Of a stretch of DNA of 64,000 bases, positions 35,944 to 46,927 are shown piece by piece. Within the stretch, counting starts at the first letter, position 1, and every line of letters begins with the position of its first letter. The stretch lies in contig CP136062.1 in NCBI GenBank assembly GCA_032622095.1, positions 1,304,001 to 1,368,000 on the forward strand, in the 5' to 3' direction. Source of the stretch: Siphonodentalium dalli (lineage: Eukaryota > Mollusca > Scaphopoda > Gadilida > Siphonodentaliidae). Below the pieces are notes generated by a model. That model did not search any database, was not told where the DNA came from, and saw nothing but the letters and a program-made list of their open reading frames with translations. A program made the position numbers and the translations under genes.

Positions 35944-36377
35944 ATTGATCATTTTCAAGGTCAAGGTCAGATCGGGGTCACAATTTAACCCGTCCATGAC
36001 ACTTCCCGTAGGTTGAAAGTTTGAGCTCAATCGGTTCGAGTCTATAAAGGACACATATATATATCATATACAGTCACGGTCACGCCCAGACCCAGACGTA
36101 AGAATCACATTACACGCATACGCTCTTTATCAAAGACACTGCGGATACGAACGCTCTTTAACTATCATCGCGATTAACACCACAGTGCCGTTTTTGTGAC
36201 TGGGTGTGATGAACGGGTGCTCGGAGCTTCTCCAAAACGCCGCGACGACCATTCCCGTGGGGATTTTTACCATTAGACGGGAAGTTTGGTGCAGCCGTTT
36301 TCGATTCTAGAAAGTACAAATATATATATACACATATATATACACATATATACGTAGTTCTCAAAATATATAGTAGA
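35944..36377 (-). mobile_element. truncated Helitron-like element abutting the duplication edge
   Basis: The minus-strand 5' end is A followed by TCTACTATATATTTTGAGAA (starting at 36377), a near-canonical Helitron start. Internally it has AGCCGTTTTCGATTC and GACCTTGACCTTGAAAATGA on the relevant strands, as in the other elements here. It stops at 35944, where the CT-rich element begins, without hairpin or CTAG, so its 3' part is missing. Confidence 0.5.
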
Positions 36378-37656
36378 TATATTGGTTGAACGATGACCTA
36401 TAACTTCACGCGAATGTTAAACGCTGATTTGGACTTTGGCCGGGGGGGGGGGGGGGGGGGTGGGGGGGGGGGTTGGAGGGCTCGCAAATGATTCACATGA
36501 TTTTGATTTCACTGTAATTACTATATATTAACAAAAAGTGTTGTTATATGGGGGGTTTTCGTGCATTTGTAATGTTTCATTTAAAAAAGTACACACTTCC
36601 AGACAAATTGATTTGGACTATTTCTACACGCTTTACTCGAAATTGTTACAACGGAATATTGACATAACTTCCCTGATATGACAAAAAACGCATTTTGTTT
36701 GGCATCCCTACCCTCCCCACCCCTGTGGTATCGGCAATGTTTCTCCCTGTTTTCAAATTTTGACACACAACTGAAATAAACGCTCTTTATTTTAACCATA
36801 TCAGGAATAGACTAACACGAAACGCTCTGCTCTGTTACTTGCCTTGAATATGGCTTTGTTTGTTTGTGATGTTGCATTTTGATGATTCATTCGGAATAAA
36901 AGTGGATTATAATGGAAATAGCATTCATTTACAGGTATGATTTATATTCTAACCATTAATTAGAATATAGTTCATATATCCGATATTTATCCGTAATTTG
37001 AGAGAATATTCGTCGACGAAAAATCCCTATGGGAAATTTTGGAATTGTGTGTGTTCTCTGTACACTGATCTAGTTTTACAAATATATCAGCAATTATAAA
37101 ATAATATTTCCAATTTGACGCCTGGTAAATATCCTTATCTATGTTTGAATTTTCAAAATAGGTCATAACTATAGTTGAATTGAAGCTTAACAACTAATAT
37201 GTCATGGATTTGTCTACAAAATGTCAACAATGACTCCAAAGTCAAGATTGAGTTCACTGTCCTGAGATGTTCAGCTTTAAATGTATTACAACAAATTAGC
37301 CAAAACACTTGTTCCGTTCATGTACTAATAGCTTGCAGAGAAAAATAACATCTAACTGTATATGCAGTGGATTAGAATGTCCATTTAGCAGAATGGAATT
37401 TGATCACCAATGTCATAAAACATGTTTTGTTTATCTACAACTGAAGTTGTTTAAATCCAACAAGCGCCTCCAATCCATTCATACACAGTGTATCAAATCA
37501 GATGACTGGTGCCATTCTATGAGCATGTAACTGGTTGGAAAATATATGTTGATGACTGAAATAACACTATAGTATTCAACATGACCAGGGCATCACCCAC
37601 TTCAGCAATACAAATAGCCCAAACATGCCACAAGGACATTTAGTGCAGACAGACTC
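36378..37656. other. spacer without a supported gene
   Basis: It contains an almost pure G tract (36442-36472, one T inside) and otherwise AT-rich sequence. The open frames at 36581-36799 and 37309-37530 have no domain or splice support. Confidence 0.5.
36442..36472 (+). repeat. poly-G tract
   Basis: Nineteen G, one T, then eleven G. It could form G-quadruplexes and is a likely spot for sequencing or assembly error. Confidence 0.95.
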
Positions 37657-38047
37657 GAGCCGTCCAAAAACACTCAGTGGACAAAAGTAACCCCACGTAT
37701 AAAAATTCGTCGAAATCCCATAAAAATTCGCGATTTGACCTTGAATTGACCCGATTTCTTGGTCAAGGTCACGTCGCACGGGCAAACGAATCGGCTTACG
37801 ACACTCCCCACACGAAAGTATCCCCATACACTAATTTTCATCGAAATCCCGCGTTCGACCTTGAAATGACCCGATTTCAAGGTCAAGGTCACGTCGCACG
37901 GGCAAATTTATAGGCCCATGCCACTCCCCGGCCGAAAGTAACCCACATACAAAGTTCCATCGAAATCGGCTCGGCCGTTTTCGATTCCATCGCGAACAGA
38001 CACACACACAAAGCCAGACAGACAGATCTCCCAAAATATATAATATA
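37657..38047 (-). mobile_element. Helitron-like array, unit E (3'-truncated)
   Basis: Starts on the minus strand at 38047 (TATATTATATATTTTGGGAG) directly after the CTAG of unit D. The interior matches the family (AAATTTATAGGCCCATGCCA, GACCTTGAAATGACC, AAGGTCAAGGTCACGTCGCA). It loses similarity near 37657 without hairpin or CTAG. Confidence 0.55.
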
Positions 38048-38670
38048 CTAGCTGGTGGACCCGACTTCGTCCGGGCTGTTTCCCCTCTGCTTTTCGGAGA
38101 ATTGCGCGGTTTGATCTTGAATTGACCATTTTGAAGATCAAGGTCAGGTGGGGTCACGATTTGACCCGTCCAAAACACTGCCGGGACAAAAGTACCCGAC
38201 AAAAGTACCCGTCGAAATCCGTCCGGTTTTACCCGATTTCACCTTGAATTGATCATTTTGAAGGTCAAGGTCAGGTCGGGGTGACGATTTGACCCGTCCA
38301 AAACACACAGTGGAGAAAAGTAACCCTATGTATCAAATTTCGTCGAAATCACATAAACATTCGGGATTTGACCTTGAATTGACCCGATTTCAAGGTCAAG
38401 GTCACGTCGCACGGGCAAATGAATAGGCATATGAAACTCGCCTTACGAAAGTATCCCTAGACACCAATTTTCATCGACATCCCGTGATACTCGGGCGTTT
38501 GACCTTAAAATGACCCGATTTCAATGTCACGTCGCACGTGCAAATTAATAGGCCCATGCCAGTCCCCGGCCGAAAGTACCCCCACATACCAAGTTTCATC
38601 GAAATCGGCTCCGCCGTTTTCGAGTCCATCGCGAACACACACACAGACATATTTCCCAAAATATATAATA
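38048..38670 (-). mobile_element. Helitron-like array, unit D
   Basis: The minus-strand 3' end is hairpin CCCGACTTCGTCCGGGC (plus sense, from 38060) and CTAG at 38048-38051. The 5' end is at 38670, next to the CTAG of unit C. The interior repeats AAGGTCAAGGTCACGTCGCA and CATCGAAATC phrases. Length 623 bp. Confidence 0.62.
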
Positions 38671-39795
38671 CTAGATGGTGACCCGACTTCGTCCGGGCTT
38701 TGACCTTGAATTGTCTATTTTGAAGGCCAAGGTCAAGGGGGTCGCGATTTGATCCGTCCAAAACACTGCCCGAACAAAAGTACCCGACAAAAGTACCCGT
38801 CGAAATCCATCCGGTGTTACCCGATTTGACCTTGTAGAAGGTGACCCGACTTCGTCCGGGCTTTGACCTTGAGTTGACCATTTTTAAGGTCAGGGTCAGG
38901 TGGGGTCAAACACCAACACCCCAAACATGGTGGAAATCGGCCCAGCGGATACCGGGAAATCGGCCCAACGGATACCGAGATACCCTATGCATCAAATTTC
39001 GTCCGTAAAAATCCGCCAGTTTAACCCGATTTGATTTCCACTCAAGTATATAAACGCGCCTCATATACACACGCTCATTAATTATCAAGTTTCAACGTAA
39101 AGATAAATTACCATCGGTGCCCGAGATATCGCCAAGACGTCTGAAACAGTCAAATGCATCGGCCGGTTAAGCGTTAACGTGATCTAACGTTGTGACCTCT
39201 AACGACGTCATAGAAGTTACGCATTGTTTTTATCCTGATGGAAGATAGTACCACTTCTTCTTGATAATTGAGGCAGATAACTAAAACGGATACATACGCA
39301 TTATATATCGTTGGAAAGAGGAAACACGAAAGATTCTCACAGTGTCATGATTATGACTGGCATTTTATTATTCGCGCTGTTTCGAATCGATTTGTAAGCA
39401 CCGAACTCAAATGAAAGTCCCGTAACACAGCGTAAACACAGATTTGACATCGGCACGTGGAAAGTTGACCTCGGATCTGAAAATCAATAGGCCCATGTTC
39501 GTTCCCGGGTCGAATTACGTGCCCGTACCAAGTTTGGTCGAAATCGGTCCAGCCCTGTTCGAGTCCATCGCGAACACACACACACACACGCACACACACA
39601 CACACACACACACAAACGCACGCACACACACACACACAAACAAACGCACGCACACAGACACACAAACAAACGCACGCACACACAAACAAACGCACACACA
39701 CACACACACACAAACAAACGCACCCCCACACACACACACACAAACAAACGCACACACACACACAAACACACAGATCTTCCAAAATATATAATAGA
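38671..39795 (-). mobile_element. Helitron-like array, unit C, with ~350 bp of unrelated interior
   Basis: CTAG at 38671-38674 next to ATGGTGACCCGACTTCGTCC; the 5' end is at 39795 (TCTATTATATATTTTGGAAG on the minus strand). It holds a second, degenerate internal end (GTAGAAGGTGACCCGACTTC near 38833). 39050-39440 shows none of the family phrases and may be captured DNA. A CA microsatellite (39576-39771) follows. The glycine-free C/V-rich and T/H-rich open frames are CA-repeat translation. Confidence 0.55.
39576..39771. repeat. CA/ACAAAC-type microsatellite
   Basis: An (AC)n tract interrupted by GCACGC and AAACAAACG variants, in the position where other family members have a short ACACACAGACAGA run. 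This suggests expansion inside the element. Confidence 0.95.
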
Positions 39796-40397
39796 CTAGA
39801 AGGTGACCCGACTTCGTCCGGGCTTTGACCTTGAACTGTCCATTTTGAATGTCAAATGTCAAGTGGGCTCACGATTTGACCAGTCCAAAACAATCAGTGG
39901 ACAAAAGTAGCCCCACGTATCAAATTTCGTCGAAATCCCATCAAAATTGGCGATTTGACCTTGAAGTTACCCGATATCAGGTCACGTTGCACGGGCAAAT
40001 GAATATGCTTATGAGACTCCCCATACGAAAGGACCCCCACATACCAAGTTTCATCGAAATTCCGTGATATTCGGGCGTTTGACCTTGACATGACCCGATT
40101 TCAAGGTCAGGTTCACGTCACACGGGCAAATTAATAGGCCTATGTCACTCCCCGGCCGAACGTACCCCCACATACCAAGTTTCATCGAAATCCCGTGATA
40201 TTAGGGCGTTTGACCTTGAAATGACCCGATTTCAAGGTCAAGGTCACGTCGCACGGACAAATTGATAGGCCCATGCCACCCCATGGCCGAAAATACCCCC
40301 ACATACCAAGTTTCATCGAAATCGGGTCTGCCGTTTTCGAGTTCATCGCGAACACACACACAGACACACAGACAGATCTTCCAAAATATATAATAGA
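39796..40397 (-). mobile_element. Helitron-like array, unit B
   Basis: CTAG at 39796-39799 before AAGGTGACCCGACTTCGTCC. The 5' end at 40397 reads TCTATTATATATTTTGGAAG on the minus strand and touches the CTAG of unit A. Length 602 bp. Confidence 0.65.
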
Positions 40398-41134
40398 CTA
40401 GAAGGTGACCCGACTTCGTCCGGGCTTTGACCTTGAATTGTCCATTTTGAATGTCAAGGTCAAGTGGGGTCACGATTTGACCAGTCCAAAACACTACCCG
40501 GACAAAAGTACCCGACAAACGTGCCCGTCGAAATCCATCCGGTTTTACCCGATTTGACCTTTAATTGATCATTTTGAATGTCAAGGTCAGGTCGGGGTCA
40601 CGATATGACCCGTCCAAAACAATCAGTGGACACAAGTAACCCCACGTATCAAATTTCGTCGAAATCCCATCAAAATTGGCGATTTGACCTTGAAGTTACC
40701 CGATTTCAAGGTCAAGGTCACGTTGCACGGGCAAATGAATATGCTTATGAGACTCACCACAACGAAAGGACCCCCACATACCAAGTTTCATCGAAATCCC
40801 GTGATATTCGGGCGTTGGACCTTGAAATGACCAGATTTCAAGGTCAAGGTTACGTCGCACGGGCAAATTAATAGGCATATGTCACTCCCCGGCCGAACGT
40901 ACCCCCACATACCAAGTTTCATCGAAATCCCGTGTTATTCGGGCGTTTGACCTTGAAATGACCCGATTTCAAGGTCAAGGTCACATCGCACGGACAAATT
41001 AATAGGCCCATGCCACCCCACGTCCGAAAATACCTCCACATACCAAGTTTCATCGAAATCGGGTCTGCCGTTTTCGAGTTCATCGCGAACACACACACAG
41101 ACACACAGACAGATCTTCCAAAATATATAATAGA
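40398..41134 (-). mobile_element. Helitron-like array, unit A (first in the series)
   Basis: CTAG at 40398-40401. The 5' end at 41134 reads TCTATTATATATTTTGGAAG on the minus strand and is preceded by A, as expected for insertion into AT. The interior carries three copies of the ~120-bp ACCCCCACATACCAAGTTTC / CATCGAAATCCCGTGATATT phrase. Length 737 bp. Confidence 0.66.
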
Positions 41135-42007
41135 TATATTCTCTATGGAGGTCAAGTTCATATTGATATCGTAGTCCCATGTTTCTGTTCGTCAGATACA
41201 GACTCAAGTATGTAGGAGCCTCCTTGATACCGGTATATTTATCAAGGATAACTATACGGGGCCTCTGAATATTGACATAAGCGTTTACATCGCAACACAT
41301 ATCTAGTAAAATGGCCCTTTAAGTGAGATGTCTTTCAACAGGGGTCAATGTCGTTTTAGGGTCAAGGTCAAGGTCACATAAGCCCCCTCCCCCACATCAA
41401 CTTGACAACAAATTTGGTTGAGGTCCCATCTCAACACTTCTGCCACCACGTCGACCCATGTTAAGATGGACACGGAATCGTTCTTCATGGCTGACGCCAA
41501 CAAAACATTTTTTAAAAAACCCTGCGAGCCGATGTTGAATTAGAATAGCGGCAGCCGGCCAATTGCTTCCGCGCGACTCAAACCGTGAAGCTTGTCCCCT
41601 TGTTAGGGTAGATTGGTTCAATTATATATCTCGAGCGAAATGATATGCCGCCGAAACGTCTGTGCGGCCAATTCTTTGCGAGACGGGAATTTATTGAATC
41701 TGTTGTCCGCCTATTAGGGGGAATATTCGTTAATCAATTTGTCTGGAGGGAAATTCAACGCAGCTGAGGCGAGCGCATTATTATAAAACGCCACAACTAA
41801 ACATCCGGCACATCGCACGAAAGGGCACATTCTTGGCTATTTAACTGGAGTAATTTGATTCTGGAGTAGGCACGTTTGCGTTGTGTTAATTTCGCATATA
41901 TCTTTTGCGAAAACGGTTATCATTATATTTATATGTATGATAATTCATAATGCCTACAGACCATGCATGCACACGCATTGGACTACTAAACTAATTACAA
42001 ACAATTT

Positions 42008-42768
42008 CACTCAAGTGAAATTGCGCTGTGCTCAACCAAAATTGCGATGCGATTAAGCGAAATTGCGCTGGGAATAAGCGATCCAGCGAGCACACTGTAC
42101 TAGTAACCAACGAGCGAGTCCCAGCGTGGTTTCGGCGGCCAAATGCACACGCTCTGACTATTGCGCTAAGGGACACAATTGCACAGTGGACGCGACATTT
42201 GCGCTACAATGACGCGCAATTACATAAAACTGCAGCGACAGTACAATGTACTGATGCACATTAGCATTGTATTGCAACGACATTGTGCTGCATTCAAGCG
42301 CAATTACACTGTGGTGCGGCGAAATTGTGCTGCACTCAAGCTCAATTGCACTGCGATGTCGCGACATTGCTATGCACTCAAGCGCAATTGCACTGCGATG
42401 CCGCGACATTGCGCTGCACTCAAGCGCAATTGCACTATGATGTCGCAACATTGCGCTGCACTCAATCGCAATTGCACTGCTGCGATGTGCACTGCGGTAT
42501 GGCGACATTGCGCTCCACCAAGCGCAATTGCACTGTGGTACGGCGACATTGCTCTGCATGGATGCGCAATTGCACTGGTGCAGCGACATTGCGTTACACT
42601 GAAGCTCAATTGCACTGCGATGCCGCGAAATTGCGATGCATTCAAGCGCAATTGCACTGCGGCGACTTTGCGTTGCACTCAAGCGCAATTGCACTGTGGT
42701 ACGGCGACATTGCTCTGCACAGGAGCGAAATTGTAGTGTGGTGGGACGACATTGCGCCGACCTGAAGG
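42008..42768. repeat. 42-bp minisatellite, right copy
   Basis: Identical in structure and unit number to 19928-20690. Unit-number identity between copies of a fast-mutating minisatellite suggests the duplication is very recent or the two are alleles. Confidence 0.9.
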
Positions 42769-42917
42769 CGCCAATTTCATAGCCGAATACGCGCATTGGC
42801 AGTCTCCAGACGGTAGATAAAGCGTGTATGTGTATATATAATTGAGTCTAGTCCAGTCATGTGAAATCAGTCTTTCCGGTGGAGACCAAATTGGTCTGGA
42901 TTCTGGCCCACAGCCAA

Positions 42918-42958
42918 ATGACGTAAATTACGTCATGGAGCATGTCATGACGTCTTCG
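42918..42958. promoter_or_regulatory. cluster of CRE/ATF-like sites, right copy
   Basis: Same palindrome ATGACGTAAATTACGTCAT and adjacent CATGACGTC as at 20840. Confidence 0.35.
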
Positions 42959-43308
42959 CTGGTTTTCGTTCAGCTAACCAACGAAATTGGTCAAAATGAA
43001 ACTAATGTATAGGCCTAAATCACATAGGAATTGTTCGGAAAAACTGAAGTTGCTAAATTCATAATCATCCCACTGTCCACTGCCTATTCCGTGATTTGAC
43101 CATTTCCTTGGGAGATCAATTGCCCCCAGAGGGGATACCAATTACCAATTCGATAGCAATACACGACCGGAAGTCGCGTGATTTTTCACCCCTATTTTGT
43201 ACGCCGCTCCAGATCGGGCCGAAATTCTGTTTCATGGTATTGTAAAAATTAGTGACGTCATTCACGCCTAAACATATAGTGGTTGCTAATTTTGCTATAA
43301 ATATACAC

Positions 43309-44097
43309 TTTTTAGTGCAGCGTGCGTTATAAATGGACGTGGCACTTTTTTAGTGCAGCGTGCGTTATAAGTGAGCGTGGCTGATTTTAGTGCAGCGTAC
43401 GTTATAAGTGGGTGTGGCACTGTTTTAGTGCAGCGTGCGTTATAGGTGGGCGTGACACTTGTTTAGTGCAGCGTGCGTTATAAGTGGGCGTGGTACTTTT
43501 TTTAGTGCAGCGTGCTTTATCAGTGGGCGTGACACTTTTTTAGTGCAGCGTGTGTTATAAGTGATCGTGTCACTTTTTTTTAGTGCAGCGTGCTTTATAA
43601 GTGGGCGTGACACTTTTTTAGTGCAGCGTGCGTTATAAGTGGGCGTGGCTGATTTTAGTGCAGCGTACGTTATAAGTCGGCGTGGCACTTTTTAGTGCAT
43701 CGTGCGTTATATATGGGATTGCCACTTTTTTAGTGCAGCGTGCGTTATAAGTGGGCATGGCTGTTTATAGTGCAGCGTGCGTTATAAGTGGGCGTGGAAC
43801 TTTTTAGTGCAGCGTGCGTTATAAGTGGTCGTGGAACTTTGTTGGTGCATCGTGTGTTATATGTGGGCGTGGCACGTTTAAATAAAACCACTTATAACGC
43901 ACGCTGCACTAAAAATGTGCCACGCCCACTAATACCGCACGCTGCACTAAAAATGCCACGCCTAATTATAACGCACGCTGCACTAAAAAAAGTGCCACGC
44001 CCACATATAACGCACGCTGCACTAAAAACGTGCCTCGCCCACTTATACCGCACGCTGCTCTAAAATAGTGCCACTCCGACTTATAACGCACGGTTTA
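43309..44097. repeat. 37-bp minisatellite with inverted arms, right copy
   Basis: Same forward and inverted unit layout as 21231-22020. The visible difference is one T in a spacer (six instead of seven, near 43540). Confidence 0.92.
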
Positions 44098-44306
44098 GAC
44101 ATGGTTTTGTATGTATATATATATATATATAGGTTTATAATAGAGCGTAATTCCGATTAAAATAATCCATATATTGGTTTGCTAGCTGAAACAGGCTCCC
44201 TTGAAACAGCGTTTATTCGGCGTCGTGGGGGCCTGTGGCCCCTTCATAAAGAGGCAGCCCCTTTGTTCGTTACGCGCACATGACAGGCATACCCTACTTT
44301 GTTGTA

Positions 44307-44547
44307 TGTATAGATAATATTGAATAAGCTAATTCAATATATCCTGGTGAAATAGGTTCACATTTGGACATAATGGTTGAGATGTATTCATATTGGAGGT
44401 TCTGGAATAAGCCCATAGTGGGGGGTTTATACCCGTTATTCTGTTGGATGGCGCGTACATCTGGTCTGCAAATAGGTTCATATGGAACCCAAATATTTAC
44501 ATTTATTTGGATCTGAAATAAGCCCACAGTGAGATTATTTTGTGTGT
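44307..44547. repeat. AATAAGCCCA-motif repeat, right copy
   Basis: Counterpart of 22230-22470. Confidence 0.55.
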
Positions 44548-45149
44548 TTTATTTTTGTATTTACTTAATTAAATGTTTTTAGATCGCAATTTAGAAAAAA
44601 AATAACGCCGTTATGACCTCCGCCATGGTACGCCGATTTTCTACACCAAATTTGGATGACATTGGACTAGCAGTCTGAAAGAAAAATCCGGACAGACAGA
44701 TCCTACTCTTTTTTTTTGTCAGTGTATATATATATATTTGTGTTTTGGAAATAACTTCTATATGACCCTATTTTCGGCCTGCATTCAGACAAGAAATGAA
44801 CACTCATAATGAGTCCGTGCCTCCGTGTATCTGATCTAATTATCCCATCGATGTTGACAATTTGTAATGGCAAGCGTATAATACCGGACATATGATCCCG
44901 ATTAAATCTAAAATGTCATCATTCTCATTTCCCCACATTTCAAGATGAATATTTCAGTCATGCTTGAAAGTGTCTCTTATAAATATTGAGCAACTTGAAA
45001 TAACTCTCGCCGCAGACAGATGCATTTTGCCAACTAAAGTGAAAAACATATACGCTCTTTATATCTGCCATATGCGGAATACACAAACACGGAACGCTCT
45101 CTTCTCTGCACATGGCTGTTGTTTACAGAAACACTTGGAAAGTTGGCCC

Positions 45150-45911
45150 TACATATAATATATATTTTGAAGACCTCTGTTTTTCTGTCTGTCTGTATGT
45201 ATGTATGTTTGTTTGCCATTTATACAAATCTACGATTCTCGACCGATCGGGACGAAACTTGGTACGTCTGTGTAGTTTAACCAGGCGGTGGACGTTGTCG
45301 TTTTGGCGAGCCCGTGCGGCGCCCGCTTCGCGCATGAGCAGACGAGATCTCGGAAACGGGTGGAGCTATCGACTTGAAATTTGTTATGTGAATGTATCTT
45401 GGCCCAGATACGAATTTTATCGGGTCGCCGATCCCGTGCGACGCCAGCTTCGTGCATGCGCAGACGAGATCTCGGAAACGGGTGGAGCTATCGACTTGAA
45501 ATTTGGTGTGTCAATGTATCTTGCCCCGGATACGAATTTTATCGGGTCGCCGAGCCCGTGCGACGCCAGCTTCGCGCATGCGCAGACGAGATCTCGGAAA
45601 CGGGTGGAGCTATCGACTTGAAATTTGCTGTGTGAATGTATCTTGGCCCGGATACGAATTTTATCGGGTCGCCGAGCCCGTGCGACGCAAGCTTCGTGCA
45701 TGCACAGACCGGATCTCGGAAACGGGTGGAGCTATCGACTTGAAATTTGGTATGTGAATGTATCTTGCCCCGGATACGAATTTTATCCGGTCGCCGGGCC
45801 CGTGCGACGCCAGCTTCGCGCATGCGCAGACCAGATCTCGAAAACGGGTGGAGCTATCGACTTGAAATTTGGTTTTTGAATAGCCCGGACATCGTCGGGC
45901 TCATCGGCTAG
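45150..45911 (+). mobile_element. Helitron-like element 1 of the triplet (right copy)
   Basis: Counterpart of 23073-23834 with the same hairpin, CTAG end (45908-45911) and 122-bp internal units. Confidence 0.66.
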
Positions 45912-46287
45912 TCTCATATATATTTTGAAGACCTCTGTCTGTTTGTCTGTTTGTTTGTCATTTATACAAATCTACGATTCTCGACCGATCGGGACGAAAC
46001 TTGGTACGTGTGTGTAGTTTGACCAGGCGGTGGACGTTGTCGTATTGGCGAGTCCGTGCGGCGCCCGCTTCGCGCATGCGCAGACCGGATCTCGGAAACG
46101 GGTGGAGCTATCGACTTGAAATTTGCTATGTGAATGTATCTTGCCCCGGATACGAATTTTATCCGGTCGCCGGGCCCGTGCGACGCCAGCTTCGCGCATG
46201 CGCAGACCAGATATCGGAAACGGGTGGAGCTATCGACTTGAAATTTGGTTTTTGAATAGCCCGGACAACGTCGGGCTCATAGGCTAG
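45912..46287 (+). mobile_element. Helitron-like element 2 of the triplet (right copy)
   Basis: Counterpart of 23835-24210; TCT start directly after the previous CTAG, CTAG end at 46284-46287. Confidence 0.68.
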
Positions 46288-46927
46288 TCTAATATATATT
46301 TTGGGACTGCTGTCTGTCTGTCTGTCTGTGAGTTTGTCTGTGTGCTAGCTATGGCCGGTAAAACTGCCTGACGGATTTTGACGAAATTTGATATCTAGGA
46401 TTAATTTTGTCCGGGGAGTGTTTTGGACGTGTCAAATCGTGACCCCGACCTGACCTTGACCTTCAAAAAGGTCAATTCAAGGTCAAATCGGGTAAAACGG
46501 GGCGGATTTCGACGAAATTGTTACCTAGCGGTGCTGTTGTCCTGCGAATCTTTTGGACTGGTCAAATCGTTACCCCGACCTGACCTTGACCTTAAAAAAA
46601 GTCAATTCAAGGTCAAATCGGGTAAAACGGACGGATTTCGACGAAATTTGATACCTAGAACTACTTTTGTCCGGTGCGTGTTTTGGACGGATCAAATCGT
46701 GACCCCGACCTGACCTTGACCTTCAAAATGGTCAATTCACGGTCAAATCTTGAATTTTGACGGGAGTTCGGCGAAATTTTGGTCAAATCGAGTAAAACCG
46801 GACGGATTTCGACGGGTACTTTTGTCGGGTACTTTTGTCCTTCAAAATGATCAATTCAAAGTCAAATCGCGCAATTCGCCGAAAAGCAGAGGGAAAACAG
46901 CCGGACGAAGTCGGGTCCACCAGTTAG
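46288..46927 (+). mobile_element. Helitron-like element 3 of the triplet (right copy)
   Basis: Counterpart of 24211-24850, including the same TTAG instead of CTAG end. Small substitutions are present (for example GAGTTTGTC for GAATTTGTC near 46331). Confidence 0.68.

Noticed and set aside
35115-35948. 277-codon open frame
   Set aside because: Same cause: CT-rich repeat modules, not a protein.
39351-39862. C/V-rich and T/H-rich frames of 95-143 codons
   Set aside because: They are both strands of the CA microsatellite inside a Helitron-like unit.
37657-41134. RTE-type retrotransposon 3' ends
   Set aside because: Phrases such as CATCGAAATCGG and CCGTTTTCGAGTCCATCGCG resemble RTE tails, but there is no poly-A or short terminal repeat and no reverse transcriptase. 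The hairpin-CTAG/TC joins fit Helitrons better. I keep this as an alternative.
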